A stretch of DNA of 34,186 bases, from positions 1 through 34,186 of the forward strand of contig JAFRLW010000006.1 of assembly GCA_017431035.1 (NCBI GenBank), written 5' to 3'. Below the pieces are notes generated by a model. The model was not told the origin of the DNA, made no database searches, and saw only the letters and a program-made list of their open reading frames with translations. The stretch is from Clostridia bacterium. Its GTDB lineage: Bacteria > Bacillota > Clostridia > Oscillospirales > Acutalibacteraceae. The first letter of the stretch is position 1, and the number at the start of each line of letters is the position of its first letter. Of the stretch, positions 18,177-27,086 are shown one piece after another. Position numbers and translations under genes: made by a program.

Positions 18177-18793
18177 AATTCTCTAAGATATGGATTTATT
18201 ATCTTTTCTCGTCCTATAGTTGTACTCTCATCATGACCGGGGTAAACCACGATATTATCGTCAAGGCTTTTTAGTTTTTTAAGCGATTTTTCCATATCGG
18301 CAAAAGAAGCGGTCGGCAAATCGGTACGCCCTATTGAACCGCAAAAAAGGGTATCGCCGGTAAAGAGTGCATTATCAAACAAAAAGCAGGTGCAACCGCT
18401 TGTATGCCCCGGTGTAAATATGGCTTTAACCTTTTGTTTGCCTACATAAAAGGTACTGTCATTTTCTAAAATAATATCGGTCGTTACGGTAAAAGGATTT
18501 CCGTATGAAGCGGAAAGGTTGATATTTGTATCTATCAGTCCCTTTGCGGTATTAGAACTTGCGGCTATTTTAACGCCCGTCTTTTCTCTAAGCATATCAG
18601 CACCCATAATATGATCGATATGCGGATGAGTAATGAGGATGAGTTTTTGTTTTTCGGCGTTTTTATGGAAAAAGTCGATTAGCGAATTATCAAAAACTCC
18701 GGGGTCGATAACAACGGCAAAATCCTCACCTGAAACTCCGTAACAGTTTGAATCATACATTGTTTTGCCCTTTAAGAGTATTTCTATATTCAT
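18173..18793 (-). CDS. MBL-fold metallohydrolase, glyoxalase II-like
   Basis: A 206-residue metallo-beta-lactamase fold hydrolase. The metal-binding THPHIDH motif lies near residue 60. The later His in TPGHTSGC, the Asp of LFTGDTLF and the His of VYPGHD complete a dinuclear zinc/iron site. Relatives (YqgX type) cleave hydroxyacyl-thiols, but the substrate here is not known. The ATG at 18793 forms an ATGA overlap with the dtd stop; an upstream GTG at 18814 would place the start deeper inside dtd. It belongs to the relA-dtd-MBL-hemZ coupled run. Confidence 0.92.
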   Translation of the reverse strand: MNIEILLKGKTMYDSNCYGVSGEDFAVVIDPGVFDNSLIDFFHKNAEKQKLILITHPHIDHIMGADMLREKTGVKIAASSNTAKGLIDTNINLSASYGNPFTVTTDIILENDSTFYVGKQKVKAIFTPGHTSGCTCFLFDNALFTGDTLFCGSIGRTDLPTASFADMEKSLKKLKSLDDNIVVYPGHDESTTIGREKIINPYLREL

Positions 18794-19257
18794 ACCTGTT
18801 TTCCCTTGTTCCACGTATTGGTATCGAGGATTATAGTCACCGGACCGTCATTTATAAGGCTTACTTTCATATCGGCGCCGAAAACGCCTTTTTCAACACG
18901 TTTTACACCGTATTCTCTCAGTTTTTCCATATACTTTTCATAAAAAGCGTTTGCCTTTTCACTTTCCATAGCCTTTACAAACGAGGGGCGGTTGCCTTTT
19001 TTGGTATCGGCGGCAAGGGTGAACTGCGAAATACAAAGCACCTCACCTAAAGTATCGAGAATAGAAAGGTTCATCTTTTCGTTTTCATCCTCCATAATAC
19101 GAAGACTAACCGTCTTTTTTGCAAGGAGGTCTATTTCTTTTTCGCTGTCGCCCTCAACTGCGCAAAAAAGTATCATATAACCGTTTTCGCATTTCCCGAC
19201 AACCTTTCCGTCCACCGAAACGGACGCCTTAATAACACGCTGAATAACCGCTTTCAC
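18790..19257 (-). CDS. dtd: D-aminoacyl-tRNA deacylase
   Basis: Dtd removes D-amino acids (and glycine mischarged onto tRNA-Ala) from tRNA, protecting translation. The 155 residues match the family. Motifs SQFTL (catalytic Thr region) and the Gly-cisPro motif in NDGPVTIILDT are intact. The start overlaps the relA stop as ATGA, and its stop overlaps the MBL hydrolase gene in the same way. relA and dtd are neighbours in most Bacillota. Confidence 0.96.
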   Translation of the reverse strand: MKAVIQRVIKASVSVDGKVVGKCENGYMILFCAVEGDSEKEIDLLAKKTVSLRIMEDENEKMNLSILDTLGEVLCISQFTLAADTKKGNRPSFVKAMESEKANAFYEKYMEKLREYGVKRVEKGVFGADMKVSLINDGPVTIILDTNTWNKGKQV

Positions 19258-21452
19258 TGCAAAACCCTCTCTACGTTTATAACGCCGTCAATCTTTTCAA
19301 AACGAGATATTATATTCTTTAGGTGCTCAACACTCTCGGCGTTTATGGTTAAAACTATAATGCTGTTTCCGCCTTTTATATTTCTCGCATTAAGCGAATG
19401 AACGGCAAGACGCATATTATACGCTACGTTCATAACATCGCCTAAAAGTCCCTCTCTGTCTATAGCGGCGATTTGTATAGTTGAAGCAAAGCCCGACCCC
19501 TCTTTGTTAATCCAATGCGCCGGTATCCAGCGTCCGGGATCTTCGGCAAGGGATATATCACGAGGTACGTTTTTGCAATCTCTTTTGTGGATGGAAACTC
19601 CGTGTCCCCTGGTGATAAAGCCTATTATATCGTCACCGGGAAGCGGAGCGCAGCATTTTGATAGTTTGATAAGGCAGTTATCAATACCCTCTACAACAAC
19701 GCCCTCACTTGAAGCAGCGGTTTGCTTGGCTTTAATATCCTCAAAGGTGTGAAGTTTATCATCGCTATGCATTTTTTGATAATCTTCACGGAGTCTCGGC
19801 ATAATCTTTGAAAGCAGTATTCCGCCGTAACCGATAGCGGCGTAAAACTCCTCAATGTCATTAAAGTGGTATCTTTTTACGCTCTCGTCAAGCAGTGCTT
19901 CCATTTCTTCATCGTTTTCAAAATGCATATTCTCTCTACGCATTTCTCTATCGATTTCACTCTTGCCGGTTTCAATATTCTCGGCTCTCTTTTCCTTTTT
20001 GAACCACTGTTTGATTTTTGCTTTTGCCGAACTTGTGACGGCGATATTAAGCCAGTCTCGGCTCGGTCCTCTGCCGGCGGCGTTGCTGGTCAAAATCTCA
20101 ATAACTTCACCGGTTTTAATCTGGTGGTTAATGGGTACGATTTTTCCGTCCGCTTTGGCGCCTATCATCTTTATACCGACGGCGGAGTGTATCGCAAAAG
20201 CGAAGTCAACCACCGTAGAGCCTACGGGCAGGTTGATAATATCTCCCCTTGGTGTAACGGCAAATACATCCTCTTCCGAAAGGTCGATTTTTATACTTCT
20301 GACAAGGTCGGTTGCATCCTCTACCGACTCGTTATCCTCAAGTATTTGTCTTATCCAGGCAAGACGCTTTTCCATTTTTTCGTCATTTCGGCTGATGTTT
20401 TCTTTATATTTCCAGTGCGCCGCAATACCGTATTCAGCCGTGTGGTGCATTTCAAAGGTTCTGATTTGTATCTCAAAGGGAAGCCCCTCTCTGCTTATAA
20501 CGGTGGTATGAAGCGACTGATACATATTGGGCTTTGGCGTTGAGATGTAGTCTTTGAACCTATTGGGTATCGGTCTGAAAAGGTCGTGCATAATACCGAG
20601 AACGTTATAACAGTCGGAAACGGTATCGGTTATTATACGAATAGCGTATACGTCATATATCTCGTCAAAGTCACGCCCTTGAAGATACATTTTTCTATAT
20701 ATGCCATAGACCGATTTTACACGGCTTTGGAAGGTCATATGAGTATTCGGCATCTCTTTTCTGACGCGTTCCTCAGTGCGCTCTTTAAGTTCTTTCATTA
20801 TTATATCTCTTTGCGGTTTTTGAACTTTAAGGAGGCTTTCTATCTCGTCATAGGCTACGGGGTCAAGGTGTTTTATGGATATATCTTCAAGTTCTTCCTT
20901 GACCGGTCTGATACCGAGTCTGTGGGCGATAGGCGCATATATTTCAAGGGTTTCAAGTGATTTTTCCCTCTGTTTAGCCTTTGGCACGGCGTCAATGGTG
21001 CGCATATTGTGGAGTCTATCGGCAAGTTTTATGATAATAACCCTTATATCCTTACCCATAGCAATGAGCATTTTTCTAAGGGATTCCGCCCTCTCCTCTT
21101 CCTTTGAAACGATGTTATTGAGCATTCCTATTCTCGTAACACCGTCAACAAGAAGCGCCACGTCATCTCCGAACATTTTTTTGATGTCGTCTACACTCGC
21201 CTTTGTATCTTCGACAACGTCGTGCAACAAAGCGGCGGCAACCGACTGTGAGTCCATACCGAGAGATATGATTATTTTGGCAACGTTAAAGGGGTGAATA
21301 TAATAGTCTTCATTTGTCCAGCGCTTTTGTCCTTCGTGCGACTGTACGCAGTAATAAAACGCCTTTTTTATAAGGTCCAAATCGTACTTTCCGCCCTGTT
21401 CTTTGAGGCAGGTTAGCAGTTCGTTATAATCTCTGTCCCAGACTTCGTTCAA
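19254..21452 (-). CDS. relA: Bifunctional (p)ppGpp synthetase/hydrolase RelA/SpoT (Rel)
   Basis: A full-length 732-residue Rel enzyme that makes and degrades the stringent-response alarmone. The HD hydrolase domain has the AALLHDVVEDT motif near residue 77. The synthetase domain (about 240-370) has SRVKSVYGIYRKM, YDVYAIRII, TPKPNMYQSLHTTV and EYGIAAHW. A TGS domain follows (about 400-460), then a conserved-cysteine zinc-finger region (LSKCCAPLPGD) and a C-terminal ACT domain. Both catalytic halves look intact. Its ATGA start overlaps the recJ stop. Confidence 0.98.
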   Translation of the reverse strand: MNEVWDRDYNELLTCLKEQGGKYDLDLIKKAFYYCVQSHEGQKRWTNEDYYIHPFNVAKIIISLGMDSQSVAAALLHDVVEDTKASVDDIKKMFGDDVALLVDGVTRIGMLNNIVSKEEERAESLRKMLIAMGKDIRVIIIKLADRLHNMRTIDAVPKAKQREKSLETLEIYAPIAHRLGIRPVKEELEDISIKHLDPVAYDEIESLLKVQKPQRDIIMKELKERTEERVRKEMPNTHMTFQSRVKSVYGIYRKMYLQGRDFDEIYDVYAIRIITDTVSDCYNVLGIMHDLFRPIPNRFKDYISTPKPNMYQSLHTTVISREGLPFEIQIRTFEMHHTAEYGIAAHWKYKENISRNDEKMEKRLAWIRQILEDNESVEDATDLVRSIKIDLSEEDVFAVTPRGDIINLPVGSTVVDFAFAIHSAVGIKMIGAKADGKIVPINHQIKTGEVIEILTSNAAGRGPSRDWLNIAVTSSAKAKIKQWFKKEKRAENIETGKSEIDREMRRENMHFENDEEMEALLDESVKRYHFNDIEEFYAAIGYGGILLSKIMPRLREDYQKMHSDDKLHTFEDIKAKQTAASSEGVVVEGIDNCLIKLSKCCAPLPGDDIIGFITRGHGVSIHKRDCKNVPRDISLAEDPGRWIPAHWINKEGSGFASTIQIAAIDREGLLGDVMNVAYNMRLAVHSLNARNIKGGNSIIVLTINAESVEHLKNIISRFEKIDGVINVERVLQ

Positions 21453-23464
21453 AAATCATATCCCCCTTTCGTGAGTTTTTTGTATGTAGAAGACAAATTA
21501 AGGTCGGTTTTAGCGCTGTTTTCGGCAACACATAACACGCCGTCATTTTCTTCTATAAGATTTAGTTCTTTTAACACGGTTACGGCTATAACGGTTTTGG
21601 CATAGCCCATATCCGACAGATGTTTGTTATATATACGCTCTTTAAGGCTGTTATCGCTTTTTATCTCTTTGAAGATAACGCCTATTTCCTCCCTCGAGGG
21701 CAGCAAAAGCGTTTTGTTTATACTGATATCTTTGAAAAAGTCCTCAAGAGCGGTTTTTTCCGTAAAATATGCTTCTTCATAGTCACCCGACATCCTGATA
21801 GCCTTTATAAATACAGACAAAGTGTACCTATCACGGAACAAATTAGCGTCGAGGCTGACGGCTATATCAACCGTATCGCCTAAAGAGAACGGGAACTTCG
21901 CCCTTGTTTTGTTAAAGAGAAGCGCATCAAAAGAAGTGTCCCCTTTTATAAAATGAAGTTTCAGGTGTTTTCCGCCGGACAGTTCACTTATTCCCTTTAG
22001 TGTCACGCCCATAAGGGCAAAAAGCGGAACGGTATTACTGTTTCCGAAGGGTTCAAGTGTTTTTATGGCGTGAGCCATATCTACCGAAAGCGCCGACGGA
22101 TTAAGTTTGAAATCTATATTAAGCGTGGGATAGGTGACCTCTGTTTTGTAGGCATAATCGTTTATGGCTTTTCTGAAATCAGACACCTTGCCGTCTTCAA
22201 GGGTTATTCCCGCCGCTTGAGAATGTCCGCCATAGCGCACAAGATGTTCTTTTGCCGCAACTATTGCGTCAAAGAGGTTAAATCCCTCGTAACTTCTACC
22301 CGAGCCGTGAACCATATCACCGCTGTTTGAGAGTACGATAGCCGGTTTTCCGTAGCGCTCGCATATTCTCGAAGCGACAATTCCCGTAACGCCTAAATGC
22401 CAGTTTTCGCCCTTTACAACAATAACTCTATCGTTTTGGTAGCCGTTATTTTCTATAATGCCAAACGCCTCTTCGCTAATCTCACGCTCGGTAGTTTGAC
22501 GGGCGGTATTATCGGCGTCTATATCGTTAGCGAGGTTTAGTGCGGTTAACATATCGGTGCATAGCAGCAGTTTCAGCGCCTTATTAGCGGAACTCATTCT
22601 GCCGGCGGCGTTTATTCTCGGTGTGACTGCAAAAGAGAGGCGATTAGAGGTTATGGTCTTGCGGTCAACTCCGGCGGCGTTAAGTATAGCCGAAACGCCG
22701 ACAGAGGGGTTATGCATAATCTTTTTTATTCCCTCTCTGACTATGGCACGGTTTTCGTGTACAAGAGGCATAACGTCGCCTATAACCGCTATCGCCAAAA
22801 GGTCGGCATATCTGCCTATCATTTCTTCGGGTTCTTTATCGTCAAGCACGGCGCAAAGCTTAAAAGCAACCTCAGCGCCGCAAATATCCTTAAAACTGCT
22901 CATACAGTCTATACGTTTCGGGTCCACTATCGCCGCCGCAGGAGGCAAAATCTCCGGCGGAATATGGTGGTCGGTCACAACAACGGTAAGACCCAAACCG
23001 TTTGCATACTCTATCTCTTCATAGGATGAAATACCGTTATCAACAGTTATGATAACCTTGACGCCCTCACTGTTTAGTTTGTCAATAGCCGCCTTATTCA
23101 TACCGTAACCCTCGTTTAAGCGGTCGGGTATGTAGGTGGTGACTATGGCGCCCCTGCCTGACAGGTAGTCATACATAATGGCGGTGGATGTCACACCGTC
23201 GCAATCATAGTCGCCATACACGGCTATTTTGTCGCCCGCTTCTATGGCGGCGTTTATAATATCGGCGGCAAGGGTGATATCGGCAAGTTCTCTCGGGTCG
23301 GTAATGTAGCACTCACGTGAAAGATACTCTTCAAGTTCGTATGAGTCTTCTATTCCACGTGCAACCGAAATAAGCGCAACAAAGGGATCAACGTCGCACT
23401 CTGCTGCAATATTTTTTGCCAATTCTCTATCGGGTTTTCCTATTACCCACTTTTTTATTGCCAC
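21449..23464 (-). CDS. recJ: Single-stranded-DNA-specific exonuclease RecJ
   Basis: RecJ is the 5'-3' ssDNA exonuclease of RecF-type recombination and mismatch repair. DHH-family motifs are clear: VYGDYDCDGVTSTA near residue 80, VVTDHHIPP near 164, and the DHHA1 motif HLGVTGIVASR followed by GSGRSYEGFNL and GGHSQAAGI. An OB-fold and C-terminal region complete 671 residues. It starts at GTG (23464) with AAGGA 9 bases upstream and a good promoter at 23505-23533. It heads an eight-gene run ending with the flippase at 13864, where most junctions overlap or nearly touch. Confidence 0.96.
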   Translation of the reverse strand: MAIKKWVIGKPDRELAKNIAAECDVDPFVALISVARGIEDSYELEEYLSRECYITDPRELADITLAADIINAAIEAGDKIAVYGDYDCDGVTSTAIMYDYLSGRGAIVTTYIPDRLNEGYGMNKAAIDKLNSEGVKVIITVDNGISSYEEIEYANGLGLTVVVTDHHIPPEILPPAAAIVDPKRIDCMSSFKDICGAEVAFKLCAVLDDKEPEEMIGRYADLLAIAVIGDVMPLVHENRAIVREGIKKIMHNPSVGVSAILNAAGVDRKTITSNRLSFAVTPRINAAGRMSSANKALKLLLCTDMLTALNLANDIDADNTARQTTEREISEEAFGIIENNGYQNDRVIVVKGENWHLGVTGIVASRICERYGKPAIVLSNSGDMVHGSGRSYEGFNLFDAIVAAKEHLVRYGGHSQAAGITLEDGKVSDFRKAINDYAYKTEVTYPTLNIDFKLNPSALSVDMAHAIKTLEPFGNSNTVPLFALMGVTLKGISELSGGKHLKLHFIKGDTSFDALLFNKTRAKFPFSLGDTVDIAVSLDANLFRDRYTLSVFIKAIRMSGDYEEAYFTEKTALEDFFKDISINKTLLLPSREEIGVIFKEIKSDNSLKERIYNKHLSDMGYAKTVIAVTVLKELNLIEENDGVLCVAENSAKTDLNLSSTYKKLTKGGYDF

Positions 23465-23504
23465 TTTTTATCATCCTTACATAGTAACCCATTTTATCAT
23501 TTAC

Positions 23505-23533
23505 ATTATACCACTACTATATAAATTTTACAA
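23505..23533 (-). promoter_or_regulatory. recJ-relA operon promoter
   Basis: TTGTAA (23528-23533) and an extended -10 TGGTATAAT (core 23505-23510) are 17 bases apart on the minus strand, about 40 bases upstream of the recJ GTG. Confidence 0.75.
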
Positions 23534-23550
23534 TATTTTATTATAAAATA

Positions 23551-23582
23551 AAGAGGGGTCGAGTGTTTATCGACCCCTCTTT
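23551..23582 (-). terminator. Intrinsic terminator after the 44-residue peptide gene
   Basis: AAGAGGGGTCG and CGACCCCTCTT form a perfect 11-bp stem with a 9-base loop. On the minus strand TTTATTTTAT follows. It ends the cls transcript 13 bases beyond the small gene and separates it from the recJ promoter. Confidence 0.9.
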
Positions 23583-23594
23583 GATATTTTGCTG

Positions 23595-23729
23595 TTACTT
23601 GTCGTCATCGGCATCAAAATAAATGACGTCGGGTTGACGGTTTTTCATCCGTTCAACTATTTTAAGAATTGAATAAACGGCGATAAGAGCCGTAGAAATG
23701 GCGCTTATTGTCTTAAAAAAGTTTTTCAT
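23595..23729 (-). CDS. 44-residue membrane peptide downstream of cls
   Basis: A short frame, ATG at 23729 and TAA at 23595, with a good RBS (GAAAGGAAA). The product begins MKNFFKTISAISTALIAVYS, one predicted transmembrane helix of about 20 residues, followed by a charged tail (VERMKNRQPD) and an acidic end (DADDDK). It starts 13 bases after the cls stop and ends just before a strong terminator, so it is the last gene of a two-gene cls transcript. Function unknown. The RBS, spacing and position all support a real gene; it may help or regulate cardiolipin synthase, by inference only. Confidence 0.75.
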   Translation of the reverse strand: MKNFFKTISAISTALIAVYSILKIVERMKNRQPDVIYFDADDDK

Positions 23730-23742
23730 AGCGTTTCCTTTC

Positions 23743-25293
23743 TCACATAAAGGGGGCAAACAAATTAAGCAGCCAACACTTAAATCGATAAGCCGCCGGT
23801 TTTTTATGCCATCCTTTTGCGGTTATTTCTTCACAATTTTCAAGTATTTCGAGTATATGATCTCTTGCATCTTTTACGGCATCATTTTTATACATCCAAG
23901 CGCCGCATTCAAAGTGCAACGCAAAACTTCTGTAATCCATATTGACGGTGCCGATAGTGGCAACCGAGTCATCCGACACAAATATTTTCGAGTGGATAAA
24001 GCCGGGTTTGTATTCAAAGATACGAACGCCGTTTTCAAGCAGTTCGAGATAATTATACTGAGTAACGGGATGAACGTACCATTTATCAGGATGAGAGGGT
24101 GTAATTATTCTGATATCAACGCCTGATTTCGCCGCCATTTTAAGCACCTCTCTCATAGTATCGTCTATGATGAGGTATGGAGTGCAAATATATACATATC
24201 TTCCGGCGCCGCTGATAATACGGACATATATACCTTTGCCGGGATTTCTCAAATCAAGGGGGCTGTCGCTATAAGGTTGTATATACCCCGAGGCGCCCTC
24301 AACCTTTTCGTTTTTTATAAGTTTTGCTATATCGGTGCGTATGCCTGTTGTAAACTCCCACATAGTGCAAAACATAACGAGAAAGCTTGTCACCGCCGGT
24401 CCTTTTATTATCGTAGCGGCATCCATCCAATAGCCGAAACGCTCTATTTGGTTTATATACTCATCGGCGAGATTAAGTCCGCCGGTAACGGCGGTTTTTC
24501 CGTCTATAACAGCAATTTTTCTATGGTCACGGTTATTCATAAACAAATTAAACGACGGTCCTATTTTATTGAATATGGCCACCTTTATACCGTGTCTTTT
24601 AAGCCGTCTTATAAAATCTTTGCGTTGCCGCTTTATAGAGCCGAAATCGTCAAAGATTATTCGAACATCTATCCCTCTTTCCGCTTTCTTTACAAGTATA
24701 TCGTAAATACTGTCCCACATAACGCCGTCGGCAATTATAAAGAACTCCAAAAAGATATATTCTGTTGCGGCATTTAACTCCTCTAAAAAGCGGGGTAAAA
24801 AGACTTCGCCGGGTGAAAGATACTCCGCCGTAGAGTCTTTATAAAGCGGATAGTTAGACTCCCTTGTAAGATAGTCCGCCTCAGTGGCTTTTTGGGGCTC
24901 TATGACGTGTAATTCCTCGTGAACGGCACGGTCGTCCGGAAGCGCAAATCTATAGTGACTCTCACACTCGTTCATCTTTTTCCTGAAAAAAGGAGTAATC
25001 CTCGCCCCGCCCCAAAACAGATAGGCGCAAATGCCGAAAATCGGGAAAATAAGGATAAGTATTATCCAAGCGGTGTTATATATCCTATACCCTCGCCTGT
25101 TTACAAGAAAAATAACAAGTATTATACCGGCTATCTCCTGCAAAGTATATATCACGGCATAATCATAAATATTATAAAGCAGAGTGAAAAGAAAGATAAT
25201 CTGAAACAAAATAAGAATTGCCGAAACTATAATTCTTGTTTGTATCGGAATACCACGTTTGTTTTTAACGGCAGTTTTTGAAGTGTTTTTCAA
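23743..25293 (-). CDS. cls: Cardiolipin synthase (phospholipase D family)
   Basis: Makes cardiolipin from two phosphatidylglycerol molecules at the membrane. Two N-terminal transmembrane helices (about residues 22-65), a third hydrophobic segment near 75-95, and two PLD HKD motifs: HRKIAVIDGKTAVTGG near residue 257 and HSKIFVSDDSVATIGT near 436. The 516 residues are normal for ClsA. The start is a TTG, accepted because AAGGAGGGG lies just upstream. It has its own promoter (25320-25347). Confidence 0.95.
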   Translation of the reverse strand: MKNTSKTAVKNKRGIPIQTRIIVSAILILFQIIFLFTLLYNIYDYAVIYTLQEIAGIILVIFLVNRRGYRIYNTAWIILILIFPIFGICAYLFWGGARITPFFRKKMNECESHYRFALPDDRAVHEELHVIEPQKATEADYLTRESNYPLYKDSTAEYLSPGEVFLPRFLEELNAATEYIFLEFFIIADGVMWDSIYDILVKKAERGIDVRIIFDDFGSIKRQRKDFIRRLKRHGIKVAIFNKIGPSFNLFMNNRDHRKIAVIDGKTAVTGGLNLADEYINQIERFGYWMDAATIIKGPAVTSFLVMFCTMWEFTTGIRTDIAKLIKNEKVEGASGYIQPYSDSPLDLRNPGKGIYVRIISGAGRYVYICTPYLIIDDTMREVLKMAAKSGVDIRIITPSHPDKWYVHPVTQYNYLELLENGVRIFEYKPGFIHSKIFVSDDSVATIGTVNMDYRSFALHFECGAWMYKNDAVKDARDHILEILENCEEITAKGWHKKPAAYRFKCWLLNLFAPFM

Positions 25294-25319
25294 ACTATCC
25301 CCTCCTTTTCATATTTATT

Positions 25320-25347
25320 ATTATACCATATTTTAGCAAAATATCAA
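25320..25347 (-). promoter_or_regulatory. cls promoter
   Basis: TTGATA (25342-25347) and extended TGGTATAAT (core 25320-25325) are 16 bases apart on the minus strand, starting a leader of about 15-20 bases before the TTG start and its RBS. Confidence 0.7.
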
Positions 25348-25356
25348 CATAAGAGA

Positions 25357-25384
25357 AAAACCGCAAGCGGAAACTTGCGGTTTT
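25357..25384 (-). terminator. Intrinsic terminator after transaldolase
   Basis: AAAACCGCAAG-CGGAAA-CTTGCGGTTTT is a perfect 11-bp stem ending in a T run on the minus strand. It separates the dehydrogenase/lplA/transaldolase block from the cls promoter. Confidence 0.9.
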
Positions 25385-25396
25385 AAGACTAAATAA

Positions 25397-26047
25397 TTAT
25401 TTCGGAACTTTTTCCCAGTCTTTAAGGAAACCTGCAACTGCACGGTCGGTATTGGGATTTGCTATCATCTGGTTAATAACCTTAAACGGCATAGTCGCAA
25501 TATCAATACCCATACGGGCAAGTTCGGTAACGTGAACGGGATGACGAACAGAAGCGGCAACGATTTTGGTATCAATACCCTGAGCGTCAAAGATTTCTCT
25601 GATGTCGGCGCAAAGGTTAAGTCCGTTTTCACCGATATCGTCAAGTCTGCCTACAAAGGGGGCTACGAAAGAAGCGCCCGCATTGGCGGCAAGAATAGCC
25701 TGAGTAGCGGCAAAGCATACGGTTACGCAAACTTTAATTCCTTTTTCGGACAATGCTTTAACGGCTTTAAGTCCCTCCGGTAAAGCAGGGATTTTTACAA
25801 CAATGTTGGGGCTTTTTGCCGCAAGGGCAAGTCCCTCTTTAATCATACCCTCAGCATCAAGGGCTAAAACCTCGGCAAATACAAGGGTCTCTTCCCCCAT
25901 AACGTCAAGGATTTCACCGAGAACGTCATCAAACTTTTTGTTCTCACGGGAGATGATAGAGGGGTTGGTGGTAACGCCGGTAATGGCGCCCATTTCGTAG
26001 GCTTTCTTGACTTCGTCAATATTAGCGCTATCAAGGAAAATACGCAT
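25397..26047 (-). CDS. Transaldolase / fructose-6-phosphate aldolase family
   Basis: A 216-residue short-form transaldolase (MipB/TalC type, as opposed to the 320-residue classical TalB). The Schiff-base Lys is in NIVVKIPAL; the N-terminus IFLDSANIDEVKKA and TGVTTNPSI are diagnostic. Short members act as transaldolase in Bacillota and as fructose-6-phosphate aldolase in E. coli; the two cannot be separated here with certainty. It starts 13 bases after lplA with RBS AAGGAG and is the last gene before a strong terminator. The link with a DeoR-controlled dehydrogenase suggests shared control by sugar state. Confidence 0.93.
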   Translation of the reverse strand: MRIFLDSANIDEVKKAYEMGAITGVTTNPSIISRENKKFDDVLGEILDVMGEETLVFAEVLALDAEGMIKEGLALAAKSPNIVVKIPALPEGLKAVKALSEKGIKVCVTVCFAATQAILAANAGASFVAPFVGRLDDIGENGLNLCADIREIFDAQGIDTKIVAASVRHPVHVTELARMGIDIATMPFKVINQMIANPNTDRAVAGFLKDWEKVPK

Positions 26048-26060
26048 TATAATTTACTCC

Positions 26061-27038
26061 TTATACAAATAATTTTATTAAATCGGATATACTGCATCCT
26101 TTAATAAACAAATCTACATCGGTTTCCTTTAATGCGGCATTGATTTTCTCGCCGCTATGCTCAACACCGATTAGTTTTTCTTCCAGAAGTTCTATCGGCA
26201 TACTGCCGAAAAAATCACCGTGGATTTTAATATCGCAAATACAACCGTTCTTAACGTTAAATGCGACGTTTACTATTCCAAACGGGAACTTTTCTTTATT
26301 GTGATATGTATATTCAGGCGAAGTGCCGTAGTTCCAGGAAAATGTGGAATATTTATTGCTTTTAAGTTCGTTTATGGCGGCAATTTCTGCGCTTTTGAAC
26401 TCTCTTACTTTACAATTATACCTTTTTATCATAAAAGTTTCAAGACCTTTTATAAAGGTTTCTACCGGCATTTTGTCTTTTATATGTTCGGCAATATTTG
26501 TCACCCGTCCCGAAACCGATTTTATACCTTTGCCGCTGATTTTGGCTTTGTCTACTTTAAGGGCTTTTTGAAGCACAGTTAAATCGGTTGAATAGAGTAT
26601 GCACCCGTGGTGCATAATGTTATCACCTTTAACACACTGGGCGTTGCCCATAATCTTTTTGCCGAAAAGCAAAACGTCGTTTCTGCCGGAGAGTTCCGCC
26701 TTTAGACCAAAAGTAGCGAGATAGTCGATAATATCTTTTGTAAAGCGTTTATAGTTTGCGAACTTATCGCCCTCGTTTTTTTCTATATAGGTATAGTTCA
26801 CGTTTCCGAGGTCGTGGTAAACCGCACCTCCGCCGGTCAGCCTTCTTATAACGGAAATACCGTTTTTCTCGCAATATTCACGGGAAATCTCGGCAGGAGT
26901 AGACTGATTTACACCCACTATCACGGCAGGACTGTTGCGCCAAAGCATAAAAATACTCTCTTTGGCGTTTTTTATAAGATATTCTTCCGCCGCTAAATTA
27001 AAAGCGGGGTTATGGTTTTCGTTAATTATAATAATCAT
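26061..27038 (-). CDS. lplA: Lipoate-protein ligase A
   Basis: LplA attaches lipoic acid to E2 and other lipoyl domains. Motifs: NHNPAFNLAAEEYL at the N-terminus, RRLTGGGAVYHDLGNVNYT (lipoyl-AMP binding) and the Lys in LFGKKIMGNAQ. The C-terminal accessory domain is present, giving 325 residues. The ATG at 27038 fits family N-termini; an upstream TTG at 27065 would start inside the terminator hairpin. There is no clear RBS, and the ATG is only about 6 bases after the T run of the terminator that follows the E1 gene. Translation must rely on readthrough or an unusual start. Its place behind E2-E3-E1 explains its job. Confidence 0.92.
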   Translation of the reverse strand: MIIIINENHNPAFNLAAEEYLIKNAKESIFMLWRNSPAVIVGVNQSTPAEISREYCEKNGISVIRRLTGGGAVYHDLGNVNYTYIEKNEGDKFANYKRFTKDIIDYLATFGLKAELSGRNDVLLFGKKIMGNAQCVKGDNIMHHGCILYSTDLTVLQKALKVDKAKISGKGIKSVSGRVTNIAEHIKDKMPVETFIKGLETFMIKRYNCKVREFKSAEIAAINELKSNKYSTFSWNYGTSPEYTYHNKEKFPFGIVNVAFNVKNGCICDIKIHGDFFGSMPIELLEEKLIGVEHSGEKINAALKETDVDLFIKGCSISDLIKLFV

Positions 27039-27050
27039 AATTTCAAAAAA

Positions 27051-27080
27051 AGGATACGCAGTCAAAAGGCTGCGTATCCT
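27051..27080 (-). terminator. Intrinsic terminator between E1 and lplA
   Basis: AGGATACGCAG and CTGCGTATCCT form a perfect 11-bp stem with an 8-base loop. On the minus strand TTTTTTT follows directly. It lies 6 bases past the E1 stop and ends just upstream of the lplA start codon. Confidence 0.92.
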
Positions 27081-27086
27081 GAAGTT

